A stretch of 64,000 bases of DNA, taken from positions 42,819,842 through 42,883,841 of the forward strand of contig CM059569.1 in the NCBI GenBank assembly GCA_030386875.1, in the 5' to 3' direction. Positions 25,728 to 38,207 of this stretch are shown here, piece by piece. The notes below the pieces were generated by a model. That model saw nothing but the letters and a program-made list of their open reading frames with translations. It was not told where the DNA came from and did no database searches. The stretch comes from Morinoia aosen. Its lineage: Eukaryota; Arthropoda; Malacostraca; Amphipoda; Talitridae. Each line of letters starts with the position of its first letter. The stretch's first letter is position 1. A program made the position numbers and the translations under genes.

Positions 25728-27979
25728 GTAATCAAACTTGAAACTATTGAAGCTTAATGTTGTTTTACAGCAGCTCAGCCTTCCATTGTTGTATCGCTGC
25801 TTAATATAATTTTTTAAGGAAGAAAATACATAGTAATTTTGCTTTTTTTTTGTAGTGGAATTCAATTTCCTCTGTAGTTATGTTTCGGAAGTAATTGAAT
25901 TTATAATATCAGCTAAGTGTGTACCTATCTTAGTGGAAAGATTGTGGTGTTAGGCCTTTGATATTGAGTTAAGAAGCTGCTACTTGAATCTCCACAAATA
26001 AAACCTCGGATAGTATCCTTAGTCAAATGGAGCTTCAGATTATTTTGTATTCATTTCTGCGGTAGAAAATTGAACAGCAAATATCGTTATCTCTCTCAGG
26101 TTGCCACATGGGAGAGAACTGTGTGTTTACGACAAAATCTGTGTTCGCAAATCGTTAGTCGATCTTTTACCAACACAGTGAGGTTGAGGTGTTTATTTCA
26201 AGACCTTTGGGCTGTTATTTCAGTTCATTTTACGGGGATCAACACTTTGAAGAATATTTCTGCCAGTTTTACTATATTTGTGCCTACTTTCCATGACGAT
26301 TTATAAGTTTTTAAAAATGCAAGATTGAAACTTTAGTTGGGTCCACGTGTAATTTATTCTGTACAGGAACGCGTAATTTTGAAAAACTGGCAAGTTTGTT
26401 GTACATGTTGCGACAATTAAATAGTCTTTGACCGAAGTTGTTAAATGAGTTAATCATTTTTATTGCACGTGTTGTCAATCTCCTTAATCTCAAAAAGACA
26501 ACTTACTAAAAATAAGAAAACGTGAGTGGTGTTTTGTGATGGCTGCAATATGTATTTGTTTAAAATGGGATTTCAATTTTCGATTGTGTTTTTGACACTA
26601 AATGACGACTAAAGCAACAGGTGGGATGTCATTCCGCCGAAGGTTGAGGTAATCGCATCGTAATTAGCCAGCCTCGTCTGAAGGTTGCCGCAGAAAATTC
26701 CTCTGTCATTCTGGCCAAGTTTTATTTATTTTTTGTTCTCATTCTTTGTACTGTTGCCTGCGGTGATACTTGCCCCGTTTGCCGCGCTGGAAGATGACTT
26801 GGCCCTTCATTCTGATGGACAATGTAGTAAAAATGAACCTCAATGAAAAAATTGTGGTTAAAGAAATTCTTATCATCACTACGAGCAATCTTGTTTTCCC
26901 ATTTGCTCGAAATGGTGATTAGAGTTTTTTTTACTGCAATTGTACCTTTTATTTCAACTTGAACGTTCATTTGAAACGCTAACAAAAACATTTTCAGGTG
27001 GCTGCTGGTCTTTACAAAATTTGAAATGTCAACGCATTTTTTACATTGATCCCACATACATTCATACTGTAGTATCTGGTGAATTACTTGAAAATTGAGT
27101 GAATTTGATAGGTGAGCGCCTGTCTTACACTGGTACAGGAGGCATGTTGCCTGTTCATTAAGTTATTTACTTAACTTTGAGCCGTTATTTTGCTAATGAA
27201 TTATGTATGGAACTGCGGTAGCTCCATTCGTTAGACAATTTGTTGCTCTTTGACATTCAAAATACCAATTAAAGAATAAGACTAGACGCCTTTACTTCGA
27301 AATTTTTAATTTTCACCGCGTTGGGTGAATTTGTACGTTTGTAGGCTGTATATTTCGGCTCCACTCACGTTCACAAAGCTGAATTCACGAGTCTACGCTT
27401 CAAGTCGGTGTGAGTTCTTTCTCTGCATGCCGTAACACAGATCTGGCGTGACCTAGACGGAGGCGTGTAGCAGTAGGTAGCAATTCTGGCTCCTCACTCA
27501 CAAGGCATCTCCTTCAAATGTGCTCCTAAGGAGAGCCTAACGACTTTGACGAACAATGCCGCAGTTTGAGAAATCTATAATACCGCAGTGCCGTATCTCC
27601 TCCCTTTCTCCGCTCCCCAGTTGGCAAGGCAACCCGCAGGCAGTCGATTTCCAGGCCTCACTGTTGCCGTCTTGCCAAGATACGGTCCTACATATGTCTG
27701 GCTTCTTAAAACCTGGTTCCAAAAATTTAAGCCCTTTTAATAAAAACAGTGACGTTGGGAGAAGTGGGCTAAGGGTGAGATCTAGACCACGTGAGAATGA
27801 AAAAGACGTGAACAAAATGACTGATTTTATTAGCAATTTCTTCGCTTTCAAATTTTGAGTGAATCTGCGATTTAGGCAAAGCGATCAAATGTGAAAAAGA
27901 CATATTTATTTCATTTGCATTGTTTCATGGCACTTCAGCTTTTTAAATGACACCACTGGTGGGATATGGAGATTTCTTG

Positions 27980-28170
27980 TATGAAATTTCCTACGTCAAT
28001 ATTGAGATATTGAGAGGTGTCGTATTTTGAAATTTTGTATTTTAATATTGAGATATTGAAATGAGTTCTTTCTTGAAAATTTCCATCTGAATAATTATAT
28101 ATCGAAAGGAGTAATATTTTGAAATATTCCATCTTAATATTGAGAGGAGTTCTATTTTGAAATTTTCGAG
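27980..28170. repeat. Degenerate tandem repeat, about 45-58 bp
   Basis: TATTTTGAAATTTT..TATTTTAATATTGAGATATTGA recurs about four times. Confidence 0.75.
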
Positions 28171-31100
28171 CACCAGAAGCTGGGGGGACCTTGGCAAGAG
28201 AGCTCGAGTGTTCTGTAGGTCGAAGCACTGCGGCACCGATGTCTGGAAGTCCAATTTTGGCGCGCGTCCATCTCGTTTTGGGAGCTGACTCGCTCCTATA
28301 AACTCAGATTATTGGCCCCTTGCACTGCGGGCTGATAGGGTAATTAGGTAAACTACGGAGCTAATTGGGCACGCGACGCTGGCTTACGTGCATTAAATAT
28401 AGATGCATACATTCCGTAGTGGTGGTGGCGGTGGCATGTGTTGTTGTTCTGTCCTTGAGCTACATAGCGTAGACGAGCTCTCTGTTTTCACCTCCGCGCG
28501 AACTCTCATCTTGAAATCATGTACTTCTTACTTGAGTAAATAAACAAGCAGTCGAGAGAAATTTTAATAGTTCATGTTGTTACTTGTTTTGACTCTTGAG
28601 TCTAGTTTGCTACAAACATCATCTCGTTCTCATGCTCTTGAAATATAATTCACGAACAATTGCAACCATGGATTAGTTAGGGTACGTCATTTCAATGTAT
28701 CTGATTGCGATGATATGTTTTTGAGTGCATTCATATGTCAGTATCATCCCTCTATAGCGTGCCTAACGAGAACAACACCATGAGTGCAGTTTGTTTTACT
28801 ATGTTTGTTTTAAATCTCACTGGCTTATATCCAGTTTATTTGGAATATTTAAAGTTACAATTCTTTTAACACTTCGCTTTATTGTATTTAGGGCACTTAA
28901 GACGGATTTTTTGTAATCCTAAACGTTTATTTTCCATCATGATATTCTTAGCCACGTTTGTTTTCTTTTTTATCGTAAAAGTTGGATTTCCTCGAAATCT
29001 ATTTCATTTACGTGAGTCAATGTTGTAGCTCAAGTATTTATCTCATAAAACAATAGATCGTCTTGGTGCCAGCACTCACGATGTCCGCACGTGATGCGAG
29101 CATTTCAGCGCACATTAGCACGCCCTAGAAGTACGTTCTGCCGCTCAGGTTCGACTCGTACACAGCCCCTCAAACGACAGGCAGACACGGTCCGACTATT
29201 TCGAGATCTGAGTATGTGGGTTGTTTACTGTTGTCAACTTTACTGTCGAGTGGAAAGAGCAATTCTGTGTTGTGAACTGTGCTACTGTTCTTTTTATCCT
29301 TTCCGTATTTGTTATGAACTACCTTGAATATTTCTGTCGTTTTCAACGGACATTCTATAAATTTTTTATGATGATCAACAAACCTTAGAGTTTCATAACT
29401 CACAAGATATCCAGTTGTACATATGTTCTATAGAACTGTGTTTTCATTATTTTACCCAGAAATGAAGCATTATAGTGAGGTACAAGACCCTTGAAGCGCC
29501 GCTTTATTTATTATATAGCGAGACTTCGGTATGACGTTCGTATTCTTCGGTCCTTCTGAGAGCTACACCTTGGATGAGCTTTGCTCTAGTTTTATGAAGA
29601 ATTGCTTTATGACATCCCAATTTATGGTGACCAATGAAGGACGCCTTAGTGTGTACATTGAGCTTTCATTATAACGCTGTGCGAGACGCGGGCTGGCTGT
29701 GTGTGTGTGAGTTCTTATCTGCGGGGATGTGTGAGTGCACATATACTCGTCCTGCGATATCGGCTGCTGCTGCCCTCTTCCTGTCCTCTTTCTATCTTTT
29801 ATTGTTGGTCATCGTGTGTTTTTGTCAGCTCGTTTGAATACGGTGTATTTTTAAACTTACTGCGTATTGTGTCGACGCTCTTTAGAAAATTTCCTCTGTG
29901 TCTCCTTTTGAATACTTTTGAGACTAAATGGTTGGAGTATTAGTCAACAAAAGATTTTTCACTAATATAACGAGTTTATGGCTGTGTTATTGTTTTCCAA
30001 TGATGATTTAGGTGAAATTTAAAGCCGGGAAAAAATTCTCCATTGATGAAAGAATCGAATTCCTGTATCTCATAACGGCATCTGTAAACCAAGTACCCCA
30101 TTTGCCTAACAGTTAAAAATCTTACTATTTTTGCCGTCAACGAAGAATTTTTTGGTTTAAATTTTGGTATCTTTTCTTAACGACTGTTCTATGTAGTATG
30201 GTTCACATGTAGAGCCTATGAATAGTGGCCAAAAAATTTAATGGTATAGTTCAAGTGTAATTTATAGTTTAGTAAATCAAAATTGGTTATATTTCCCCTC
30301 ACTCCTGTACCTACTCACCCTTACTCCTTGCATTGAGTTTGTACTACCTCTCGCCTGCACATCGCAAATATTCGAACTCTAAGTTTTCCATTGTCCTAAA
30401 TAAATAACAATACACCGTTGTTGCTTGCTTGGTCCGCGTGTCTGTGGCGCGCAATAAGGATGCTTAATGACCGTATCTGTGATACGAGTTGCGCAAGTAC
30501 AAGAATATAGAATCTCGGATACTATCAGAATGAATATATTTTCTTACCATCCATGTGTGGGAGATTTATTTAAGGAAAATATCGAGTGCCGTCATTGCTG
30601 ACGAGCAGTGTACACTGGAAGCTCATCTTTCTGAAGACCTTGGCGACATTCTTTCGTGCGGCCAGCGGCTTCCTGCGCGGCATTGCAAGGGCGCGTGCGG
30701 TTGTTTACCAACAGCTCCGCTATTCTCGTATCATGCCTACCGGGCTTGTCTTTCTCACCTGTACATCTCCTCAAATATTTTCTACATTGTACGCAAAACG
30801 ATTAGTACTTGCATCATTTTTTTTGTATTCTAAATTTAGTTCCAAAGATTTAAAAATTATCTACCTCTGTTGTGAGAAGCATCCTCACGACTTTTTTCAC
30901 TCGTGTTTTTTGAGTTCACGTTCCTTCTAGAAACACTCGCTCATAGTTTGGGAGTGGCTTTGAAATATATTACGTAATTTTTTGTTTCTGATACGACAAC
31001 GATATATTATGAATATTTTTCTTCAAATTTTCCACTTTGAATTACGTTTTTTGTTTTTCTTACTCAATTATTTTGAGTAATTCTTGCTCATACAATCCTG

Positions 31101-31544
31101 ATATACGCGTAATGCAACACACATGGTGAACGCCTGTTATACTGGCAGTAGTATAATTTGCATTACAGGGGAAGAGCTAAAACTATCCCTAAAATTCTGG
31201 CTGTTACCGGTCTTACTCAGCAGCAGGACACTTCCTGTTGCAATCATTCTTAGTCACGCTAGCTGCACTCGCCTTTAAATACAACCTTTGCTAAACGAGT
31301 CTTTCACTCGTAGCTTGGCTACGAGGCTGATTAAACATTTCTTCATCTTGGTTTGTGTTACGACTTAGTTATGGTTACTGATACATGAATCCTTTAGTTG
31401 GTTATGCTGATATTTCTCCGTCGTTTGTTCTTAGTGTTGAGGGAATTGTCTTTCAACGGGTGTAAAAGTGTGAGGAACTGGGCGAGTTTGTAAAAATGAC
31501 TTCCGCAGTAATCTATTGACCTAAATTAAAAATTTTTCTTCGTC

Positions 31545-31847
31545 TATGGTTAAGCTTTCTTTTCGTTGAAATACAAAATACGCCTTTCTTTTGCTAGCCA
31601 CAAAGTTTCATTTTTTTGTTGTTGTGTTAAAGGTCATGTTCGTTTGATTTACCGTTATTCTTTTTTCATCACCTTATACTTTCTTCCCGAATTTTCATTT
31701 TATTTCATAAACTCACAATTTTATCGTTTATTGTTGTTGAGGCACACTTTGTGCTTATATTCCTCGTTCCCGTAATTCCATACTGATAAGTGCCCTCCTT
31801 CCTGTCATGGGAACGCTTTTGTAATGGCTAAGGAGACTTCAATTAAC
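31545..31847 (+). mobile_element. Family A copy
   Basis: It runs from ATGGTTAAGCTTTCTTTTCG to GGAGACTTCAATTAACTTG with CCATACTGATAAGTGCC near the 3' end. The 5' hairpin region is missing. Confidence 0.7.
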
Positions 31848-33538
31848 TTGTCTCATCTATTCATGCCATTTTAAGTAATGAAAGATATTTTCATGAATGT
31901 CTTCACAAAGGCGTATTTACTATTAAGCCGAAAATTTCAAGAATCGGTGCTAAAAGTGTTGGGAAAACCGCTTCAGTCTCACGCGAGAAGGGAAGTACAG
32001 AGCGCCTTCATACCCTTTAAGCAACAGAAGATATTTATGGCAGTATCTAGACGGTGGTGACCTGCATTGCAATGCGCCCTTCGCTGTAGGACTTCACTCC
32101 TCCTCCTTACAATTATTTTCCACATCACTGACGCACGCGTGACGTCATCTCAGGAAGATGTCAGGATATCCTCTTTTTTTGGACCTCTTGCTAGAGCCAC
32201 AACTTAAAACTCTATCCCTGTAATTTGAACCTCTTCAACTTTTTCGGTGCTCTGACCAATAATTCCACGTGTCTTTTAAACTTATACATATCACAAGTAA
32301 GGATGGATTGGATAGTCAAGGTTGTCCATGTTCGTCCCGTTTTCTTTGGCTGTGTTCTGAGAACTCGCAAATGAATGAACGCAAGGCAGACTGCACCTCT
32401 CGCTCGTGCGTCAACCGCAGCCACAAATGCTCATCGTTCATTGGTTAATGGGCTGCTCAGCTGAGTGTTGAGAGCTACGTCACTCAGTACCCTGATAGTC
32501 GTGGCGTTGTGAGCAGTGTCATGTGCGCTTACCTATGCAAGTGTTCGTTTTGTATAGTGTTAATCTGATTCTGGAACTCTTCAGGTTACGATTGTTTTAT
32601 TAGATCTAAATATGACATTGAAAGTTGCGTGCTAGTATTGTGTGCATAATTTTCCGTGTATATGAAAGTTTCTCTTCGTACGTATTTGGAAATAGTATTA
32701 GTTGCATCGCTTAAACAAACGCTGGTTGTTCTTGACGTAGCACTGAGGTGGTTATCCCAATAAAAATCACTGATTGTATTTTCGTGTCATTCATACGCTG
32801 CTGATGTTTATCTATCGGAAAAACACCGAGTGAAATGAAGATGTGACTCATGCATTTTCGAATGAATTGTTTCCACGGTTATCCTGGTGCACTTTTAGCT
32901 AATGCAAAGTTTTGCTCTGACCTGTGATTCTAATAAAGAAAATAAATTCAGACCATTATTGGTTTCATGGACACCGATATCAGTCTGTTGACACATCATA
33001 CTTCGAATTCAGATGTAATCACTATTCTTAAATTTTAGTAAAATTTATATTAATGAGTTTTGGCAAAGTCTTTAATTATCTAGTCGCACGTGAATATTGC
33101 GATAGTTCATTCCCGGACTTCCGACAAGATTTTAGGAGCGCTCGCAACTGACCGACGATAACCAGTTGATGCAAGGGCAGTGCATCCTGTCACCGGAAAA
33201 CGCTCGTGCGTATTATAAGTGAAATTTGTTGCATCATTGTTCGAAAACTTTCGCCTTGGTTTAGTCCGTCGCCTATATCTCGCCGTGCATAATCTCGGAA
33301 AAACTCGTAGCCGGTTACAGAGCGTAGCGTTGAAAGACGGAGAATCGGTTGGGAGGAGGACATATTTACCCGCGTGCTGCAACAACATTGAAATCACCCC
33401 AACACCAAACCAAAGTGAACAGGTCCTGCTAAGCAAGCAGGGTCGAGAAATCCGACCATTGCTGTCGCTACAGCGTTTGTTTGGCGGTGTGTTGTGCCAC
33501 CGGATAATCCTAATTCAAGTACTTGGGATCCATCGATC

Positions 33539-34390
33539 ATGTTGGGATCGTGCAGTGTGTGCTGCTGTTGGTGCTGTGGTGACTGCTTCGAGTTCCACCG
33601 TGGGGAGGTCATGAAAGTATCGAGACATGGCGGTACCTCAACGGCGCAGCGAGCCTCCCTTTCTCCACAAAGTGCCGACATATCTGCCGCCGGGCGAGGT
33701 AGTCATCACGAACCCGCCAGTTATGACCCTGGCTCTGCCTCCCCCTATTCCTCCAGGTCACCAGCTCTGACGAGATCCTCCGCCGTTACTACTCGGGCCG
33801 AAAATTTCCAGTATCAGAACGCGCTTTTTGGGGCAGAGCGTGACGATTTGAACGAAATCGACGAGGAAATCTTTTACCATGGTTACAAAAACAACTACCG
33901 CCGCACTCAAGAGCTGCTCGAGAGGGAGCCACGTGTTCCAAACCTCAAAAGAGGCAACACTCAGAAGAGAATTTCCCAACAGGTGTCTTTGCGCAAGAAG
34001 TTGTCAGGGACTTCGTCAAATTGGCCCCTCCGACAGCAACCTTTCTTTGACCAAATGTCGCAGAGAATGTCTCGCCGGTTGGTCGATTCTATGTACGAAG
34101 ACGATTCTGTGGACGATACATCTGACGTTGGATCGTTTGAGTCTGGCGATACTTACGATGAAATCATCACCCGAGGGCCGGTATCGCAATCGTCGAGGAG
34201 AAGTCGGTCACCCTACTTCTCTGTCGCAACGCCAATGCCCGGCGCCGGCAGGGCTTTGCCTCGCTCACGCATGAGTGCCTACGGAGGCGGGCAGCTTGGC
34301 TCTCTCGCCGGCAGGAGCTCCGTCTTCAGGCTGGAAGGACTCGCGTTGCCTCGCGATAGTATTCTCGTTTCTGATACTTACTCCTTTCAG
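33539..34390 (+). CDS. Candidate alternative first exon B of cytohesin (284 residues, Cys-rich N terminus)
   Basis: The frame is open from a stop at 33389. The first ATG is at 33539 with A at -3, and the exon ends at donor CAG|GTAATA (34390/34391), phase 0. The product begins MLGSCSVCCCWCCGDCF, with seven cysteines in residues 5-16. That pattern is typical of multiply S-acylated, membrane-anchored N termini; function is inferred. Next come a serine-rich disordered stretch (about 30-95), a charged segment at 104-130 (LNEIDEEIFYHGY..ELLERE), a basic segment, an acidic segment at about 185-208 (EDDSVDDTSD) and an arginine/serine/glycine-rich end. No domain was recognised. The donor phase matches the acceptor at 43484. 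The next in-frame stop follows within six codons of the donor, so splicing there would be needed. It could belong to another gene. Confidence 0.55.
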
Positions 34391-34582
34391 GTAATAATGT
34401 TTTTTTAGATAGTGAGCTTGTTGCTCGTTTCTGGTAATAATTTTTTTTTCTTGAGTGATCTTGTAGCTCCGTTATGGTCGTTAATTTTTGTTAAGTGAAC
34501 TTCTCACTCGTTTCCAGTAATTATTTTTTGAGTGAACTGTTTGCTCCTTTCAGGTAATCAATTTTTTAAGTGAACTTGAATT
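34381..34582 (+). repeat. Five degenerate tandem copies of the exon B donor segment
   Basis: Units of 37-43 bp begin at 34381, 34424, 34467, 34507 and 34544. Each starts CTC(C/G)(T/G)TT and runs through a donor-like core into a T tract and a (A/G)AGTGA(A/T)CTT block. Unit 1 carries the presumed donor of exon B (CAG|GTAATA). Unit 5 restores a perfect CAG|GTAATC. Units 2-4 have mutated donors. Reading through unit 1 meets TAG after three codons. Confidence 0.7.
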
Positions 34583-34994
34583 ACCATTATAATTTTCAAC
34601 CGTTCTTCGGGGTTATGGTTTTTCGCAATTTGGTTCGTGCGCTGACTAGTTTGACAAAGTCCGTATCGTTGCCATTCGCGGCAGCTATACAGAGATGCGT
34701 GCTCTTTTTACGTAGCAGTGGCAGTCATTGCAGATTAAATGTGGTTATTTTTTTAGAAAAAGGTCCAAACGAATAAGTGTTTATTTTTAAATGGAAAATA
34801 TTGCATTTATCGCTATTTTCAATTTGTAATTGTTCGATCGAATGCACAGGTTCGTGTTCCATTCAAGTGTATCGTGAATTTGTCAACGTTACCTCGTGTG
34901 TTATGAAGTAATTACGGTATAGTTCAATTTCATGACTCCGTCTCAATTATTACTTGAAAAATCTCCCTACGTTCCGCGAGCACAACCTTGTAAA

Positions 34995-35225
34995 ATGTTG
35001 GCACTGATTTTAATTTTATTAATTTGTCTTTGTTGTAGCAAGGTTTACTTGGAACATCACCCGGATGTTGACGCTCTGCCTGCATTCCTATCAACATCGC
35101 CTTCAAAATATTTTGATTTCGAGAATTCCCGGGTGCGGCTTCAAGGGTGTGTGGAATTATTTTTTCTTTATAAACTGACCTTCGTTCAAAGTCGTGAGTG
35201 TAGTGTGACTTCGAGTGAAATTTGA
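34995..35225 (+). other. Possible small ORF or unrecognised exon in the long intron
   Basis: There are two readings. (a) A 76-codon ORF from ATG 34995 starts with a signal-peptide-like hydrophobic run (MLALILILLICLCCS). (b) That run is really a branch and polypyrimidine tract ending in TTGTTGTAG at 35039, and the following KVYLEHHPDVDALPAFLSTS, PSKYFDFENSRVRLQ is an internal exon with a possible donor near 35146. I recognise no family. The composition of the second half looks more coding than its AT-rich surroundings, but chance is possible. Confidence 0.2.
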
Positions 35226-36982
35226 TATTCTCAACTGTTGACGGATTCTTAATTTCCTGCTTTTTTCTACTCTGATAACTGGATAAAAATTTAAGCTGAA
35301 ATTGAAACAGAGTATCTCATAAATCCCGCCACGATGCGTAGATTTTTTAGTAGATTCTTATCGTTGTGTTTGAGTGCCGCCATGTTGTTGTAGCACACGT
35401 TACAGGCGGCATCGCAGTACAGCAGCTGGCGACCAACGCTATCAGGTCGCGTAAAGGGGGCGTTACACGCTAGTTATACGTATGCCTGCGCCACTGTTCT
35501 TCTTTCATTAATGGTCTAACCCCGGCGGCCTCACTTGAACCTCTTTTTATTTCAGGGAGGTGGTGATGCCTTTCAGAGACGGTTAGAAAATGTGTGAAGT
35601 TGCGAGGCGATTTTCTCAATTTTTCATCAGAGCAGTAACATTTAACGAGAAATCGACCAATTCAAAATTTAAATTATTTCATCAAAGTGGTACCATATGC
35701 CAAGAAATAGGCAAATTTAAAATTTAATGATCGCGTACGCGGAGAAATTAAAAAATACGATTCTTTTCAGAAACGACATATTCTACGCTAAGAAGCTCTT
35801 TTGTATGGGAAATTTGAATCGCAGTTACCAACCACTCAGCCTGGATGTAAAGTCTATCCACGTAACTAGGATACGAGAATAAGGTTTCCTGATGTTAGCA
35901 TCATCGATGAAAAAACTGTTTTTCATTGATGCCATGGTTGCCATTGGCACCTGCACTTATGTTCACTACAGTAGATGGAAGAGTTAAAATATTTGCTTAT
36001 TATTCACTTAGAACTTGATTTGTTGAGCTAGATTTATTTGATAAGGAAGTGATCGTTGTATTTAGTTTGAATTTTTGCCAATAACTCGTATTTTACGGCA
36101 TATTTCGTTTTCATGCACGAAGGTTACTTGGTATATGTATGTTGATTTCGTAACCCGGAGAGGTCAACTGTACCTGAGAGTTTTTTTTCTTGTCCGTAAC
36201 ATGTATACACGACGAAAAAAAGTCATTGAATGTGTTAAGACTGTCGACAGCACAACAACTTAACCGCAAGTCATGTACGAGTAGAAGTACAAGGAGCGCA
36301 ACCGCAGTAGGAAATAGCGACGTGGGCTGCTTCGTCATGATGCAGGAATTTCGATGCGTTCCAGCATGCAGTCGCCTCATAAAGATCGATGCCGACCACG
36401 CAGGTCTCATGGCTTGTGAATTTCACGTGGCAGGTTTAGCTTATCGACTACGTACAGGAGGTCCCTAAAAATGTACTCATTCTTTGACCCACGATTTCTG
36501 GTGAATTTTTTGTTTCAGGTGTAACCAATTTTTCTTTAATGAATGGCATCTAATTTTTTTTAATTTGATGTTCTTTTCTTTGAGTTGAATCATTAGACTT
36601 GTATCTTATGCCTATGAATACCTATGTGAAAACAAAAATACACGAGTATTGGGCCATCGAAGAGTGCGTTCATTTTTTTAAGAGGGAGACTATCTTAGGT
36701 CATCGATCGCTTCTGCATAATAAACCACAGTAAATTATGGCATAGGTAATCTGCCTTCATTATCATTTTAAGTGTTCCTTTTCTGTTGGTGCGTGCGAAG
36801 ATGACTAGGTAATTTTGAGGGGTTCTCTGCTTCTGCCTGCCTGACTTACTGGGCACAACCTCAAGCTCTGGACGCTAGCCAATCACAGGCCTCGCAACGC
36901 CGCGTGACGGCGGCGTGATCAGGTGTTTCCGTTGCGGGTGCCACGTTCTTGCGGGTTGTCTTGGTGTTCTGGTTGACCTTGT

Positions 36983-37192
36983 TTAACCCGTGGATGCGCG
37001 GTGGGGTCAAAATCACCCCAACTGAATTTTAAAATCAAATAACTATAAGTTTTATCCATATATTTGTACATGGCTTTGTGACGTTTCTCAAATAACTGGA
37101 ACTGGTTAAGCTTTGTGTGCTCTGTTACTTTAATAAAAAGGTTGGAGTCGAAATGACACTTATGTGTACGGTTATTTGAAATATATCGTTAA
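36983..37192. mobile_element. Possible third piggyBac-like end, incomplete
   Basis: TTTAACCCGTGGATGCGCGG is followed by the palindrome TGGGGTCAAAATCACCCCA, the same layout as the two complete elements. No GGGTTAA right end was found before copy 2 begins. It may be truncated, or copy 2 may have landed inside or beside it. Confidence 0.45.
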
Positions 37193-37409
37193 CCCTTTAC
37201 CATCATAGTGGATTTTAAAATCCTCTTTCATAAAGAGCTCTAATATATTTTATACCTTCTGAAATTTGTGCCCTAATGTGTTCTTCGAAGTTCATTGTCG
37301 AGTGGCAGTCACTTCTTTGTTGTGTTGTCGGTGACTACATGATGCCGTGCCAGTTTAGCGATGGTGGTTGTGATAACGGTAATTTGAGTGCAAAATGCAG
37401 ACTTAAGGG
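37193..37409. mobile_element. piggyBac-like MITE, copy 2
   Basis: TTAA lies at 37189-37192 and 37410-37413, with ends CCCTTTA/TTAAGGG. It is 217 bp and related to copy 1 along its length. Its subterminal palindrome is GGATTTTAAAATCC, which occupies the same place but has a different sequence from copy 1. It lies in the long cytohesin intron. Confidence 0.85.
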
Positions 37410-38207
37410 TTAATTTACTCAGCATTGTTTAGTGTAGGTGGCTCCTTCTGCTTATATCACCCCGACTAGTTTGAACTGTAGTATTCGAAACTTGAAGCTC
37501 TGTAGAGTGCGTATTCTCAGGACAGTAATTCGAGTTCATAAAAAACCTCTCTCGAAAAATTGGGAAACTGATCTGAAAGTAAGTGAAAATTTTCACGCAA
37601 CTCATTCATTGAATGGTTAGATAACTAGCTAGGAAGACGATCAGCATTGACTGGGGCACAGGAAACAGCGTCTTCTCAGGCTATTACAAATAGAGGACTG
37701 AAGTAGTTACTGGAAGCTCTGCCGTTTCATTCATTTTCACTGTTAATGTTTTGAGTAGTATTAAGGTAAACGTTAATGACATTTCATTTGACAATTTTAA
37801 TTTTTCTACACTAATTATTTCGGACATCATTGAAAAAATTATTACCGGCGTACGTTGATACTTGATTGTCGTTACCTTGACCGAGGCGCTCCTCGGTAGG
37901 CTCTCCAGCTATCGTTTGAACCGAGAGTAGCTCTTGTTGCAGTTCGCATCCCTCGTTTGATTTTTGTATTTTGCTCTCGCGAGAAACGCTACGCTATGAT
38001 CTGAAGTTGACTTGCGGCGGAGTTTCAATTATTTCGCTGTTGATAGATTTTTTATTTAGATAACTAGTTCACGATATGTTTTTTGTAAATTTTTGTTTTA
38101 AAAATGAATTCTCCTTCTCTTAACAATTGTTTCGCGTTTTTCTCGAGGGGGCACTGTTTTTTTAGTTGTTTTATACTCCGAACCTTTTTGTGATATATCA
38201 ACAAATA

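Larger units (their letters stand above)
25728..33538. other. Region between candidate exons A and B
   Basis: If both exons belong to cytohesin this is intron of the A transcript and promoter/5'UTR of the B transcript. It contains one SINE (31545-31847), the repeat at 27980-28170 and a GC-richer patch at 30580-30760. A 111-codon - strand frame at 26722-27057 is open but unrecognised. Confidence 0.5.

Noticed and set aside
26722-27057. 111-codon - strand ORF
   Set aside because: Unrecognised, AT-rich, no start context or splice support.
29140-29165. tRNA B-box-like AGGTTCGACTCGT
   Set aside because: No A box at the right distance and no cloverleaf could be folded.
33219-33614. 131-codon frame overlapping exon B start
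   Set aside because: It is in a different frame from the donor-ended exon B, starts without a good context and ends inside exon B.
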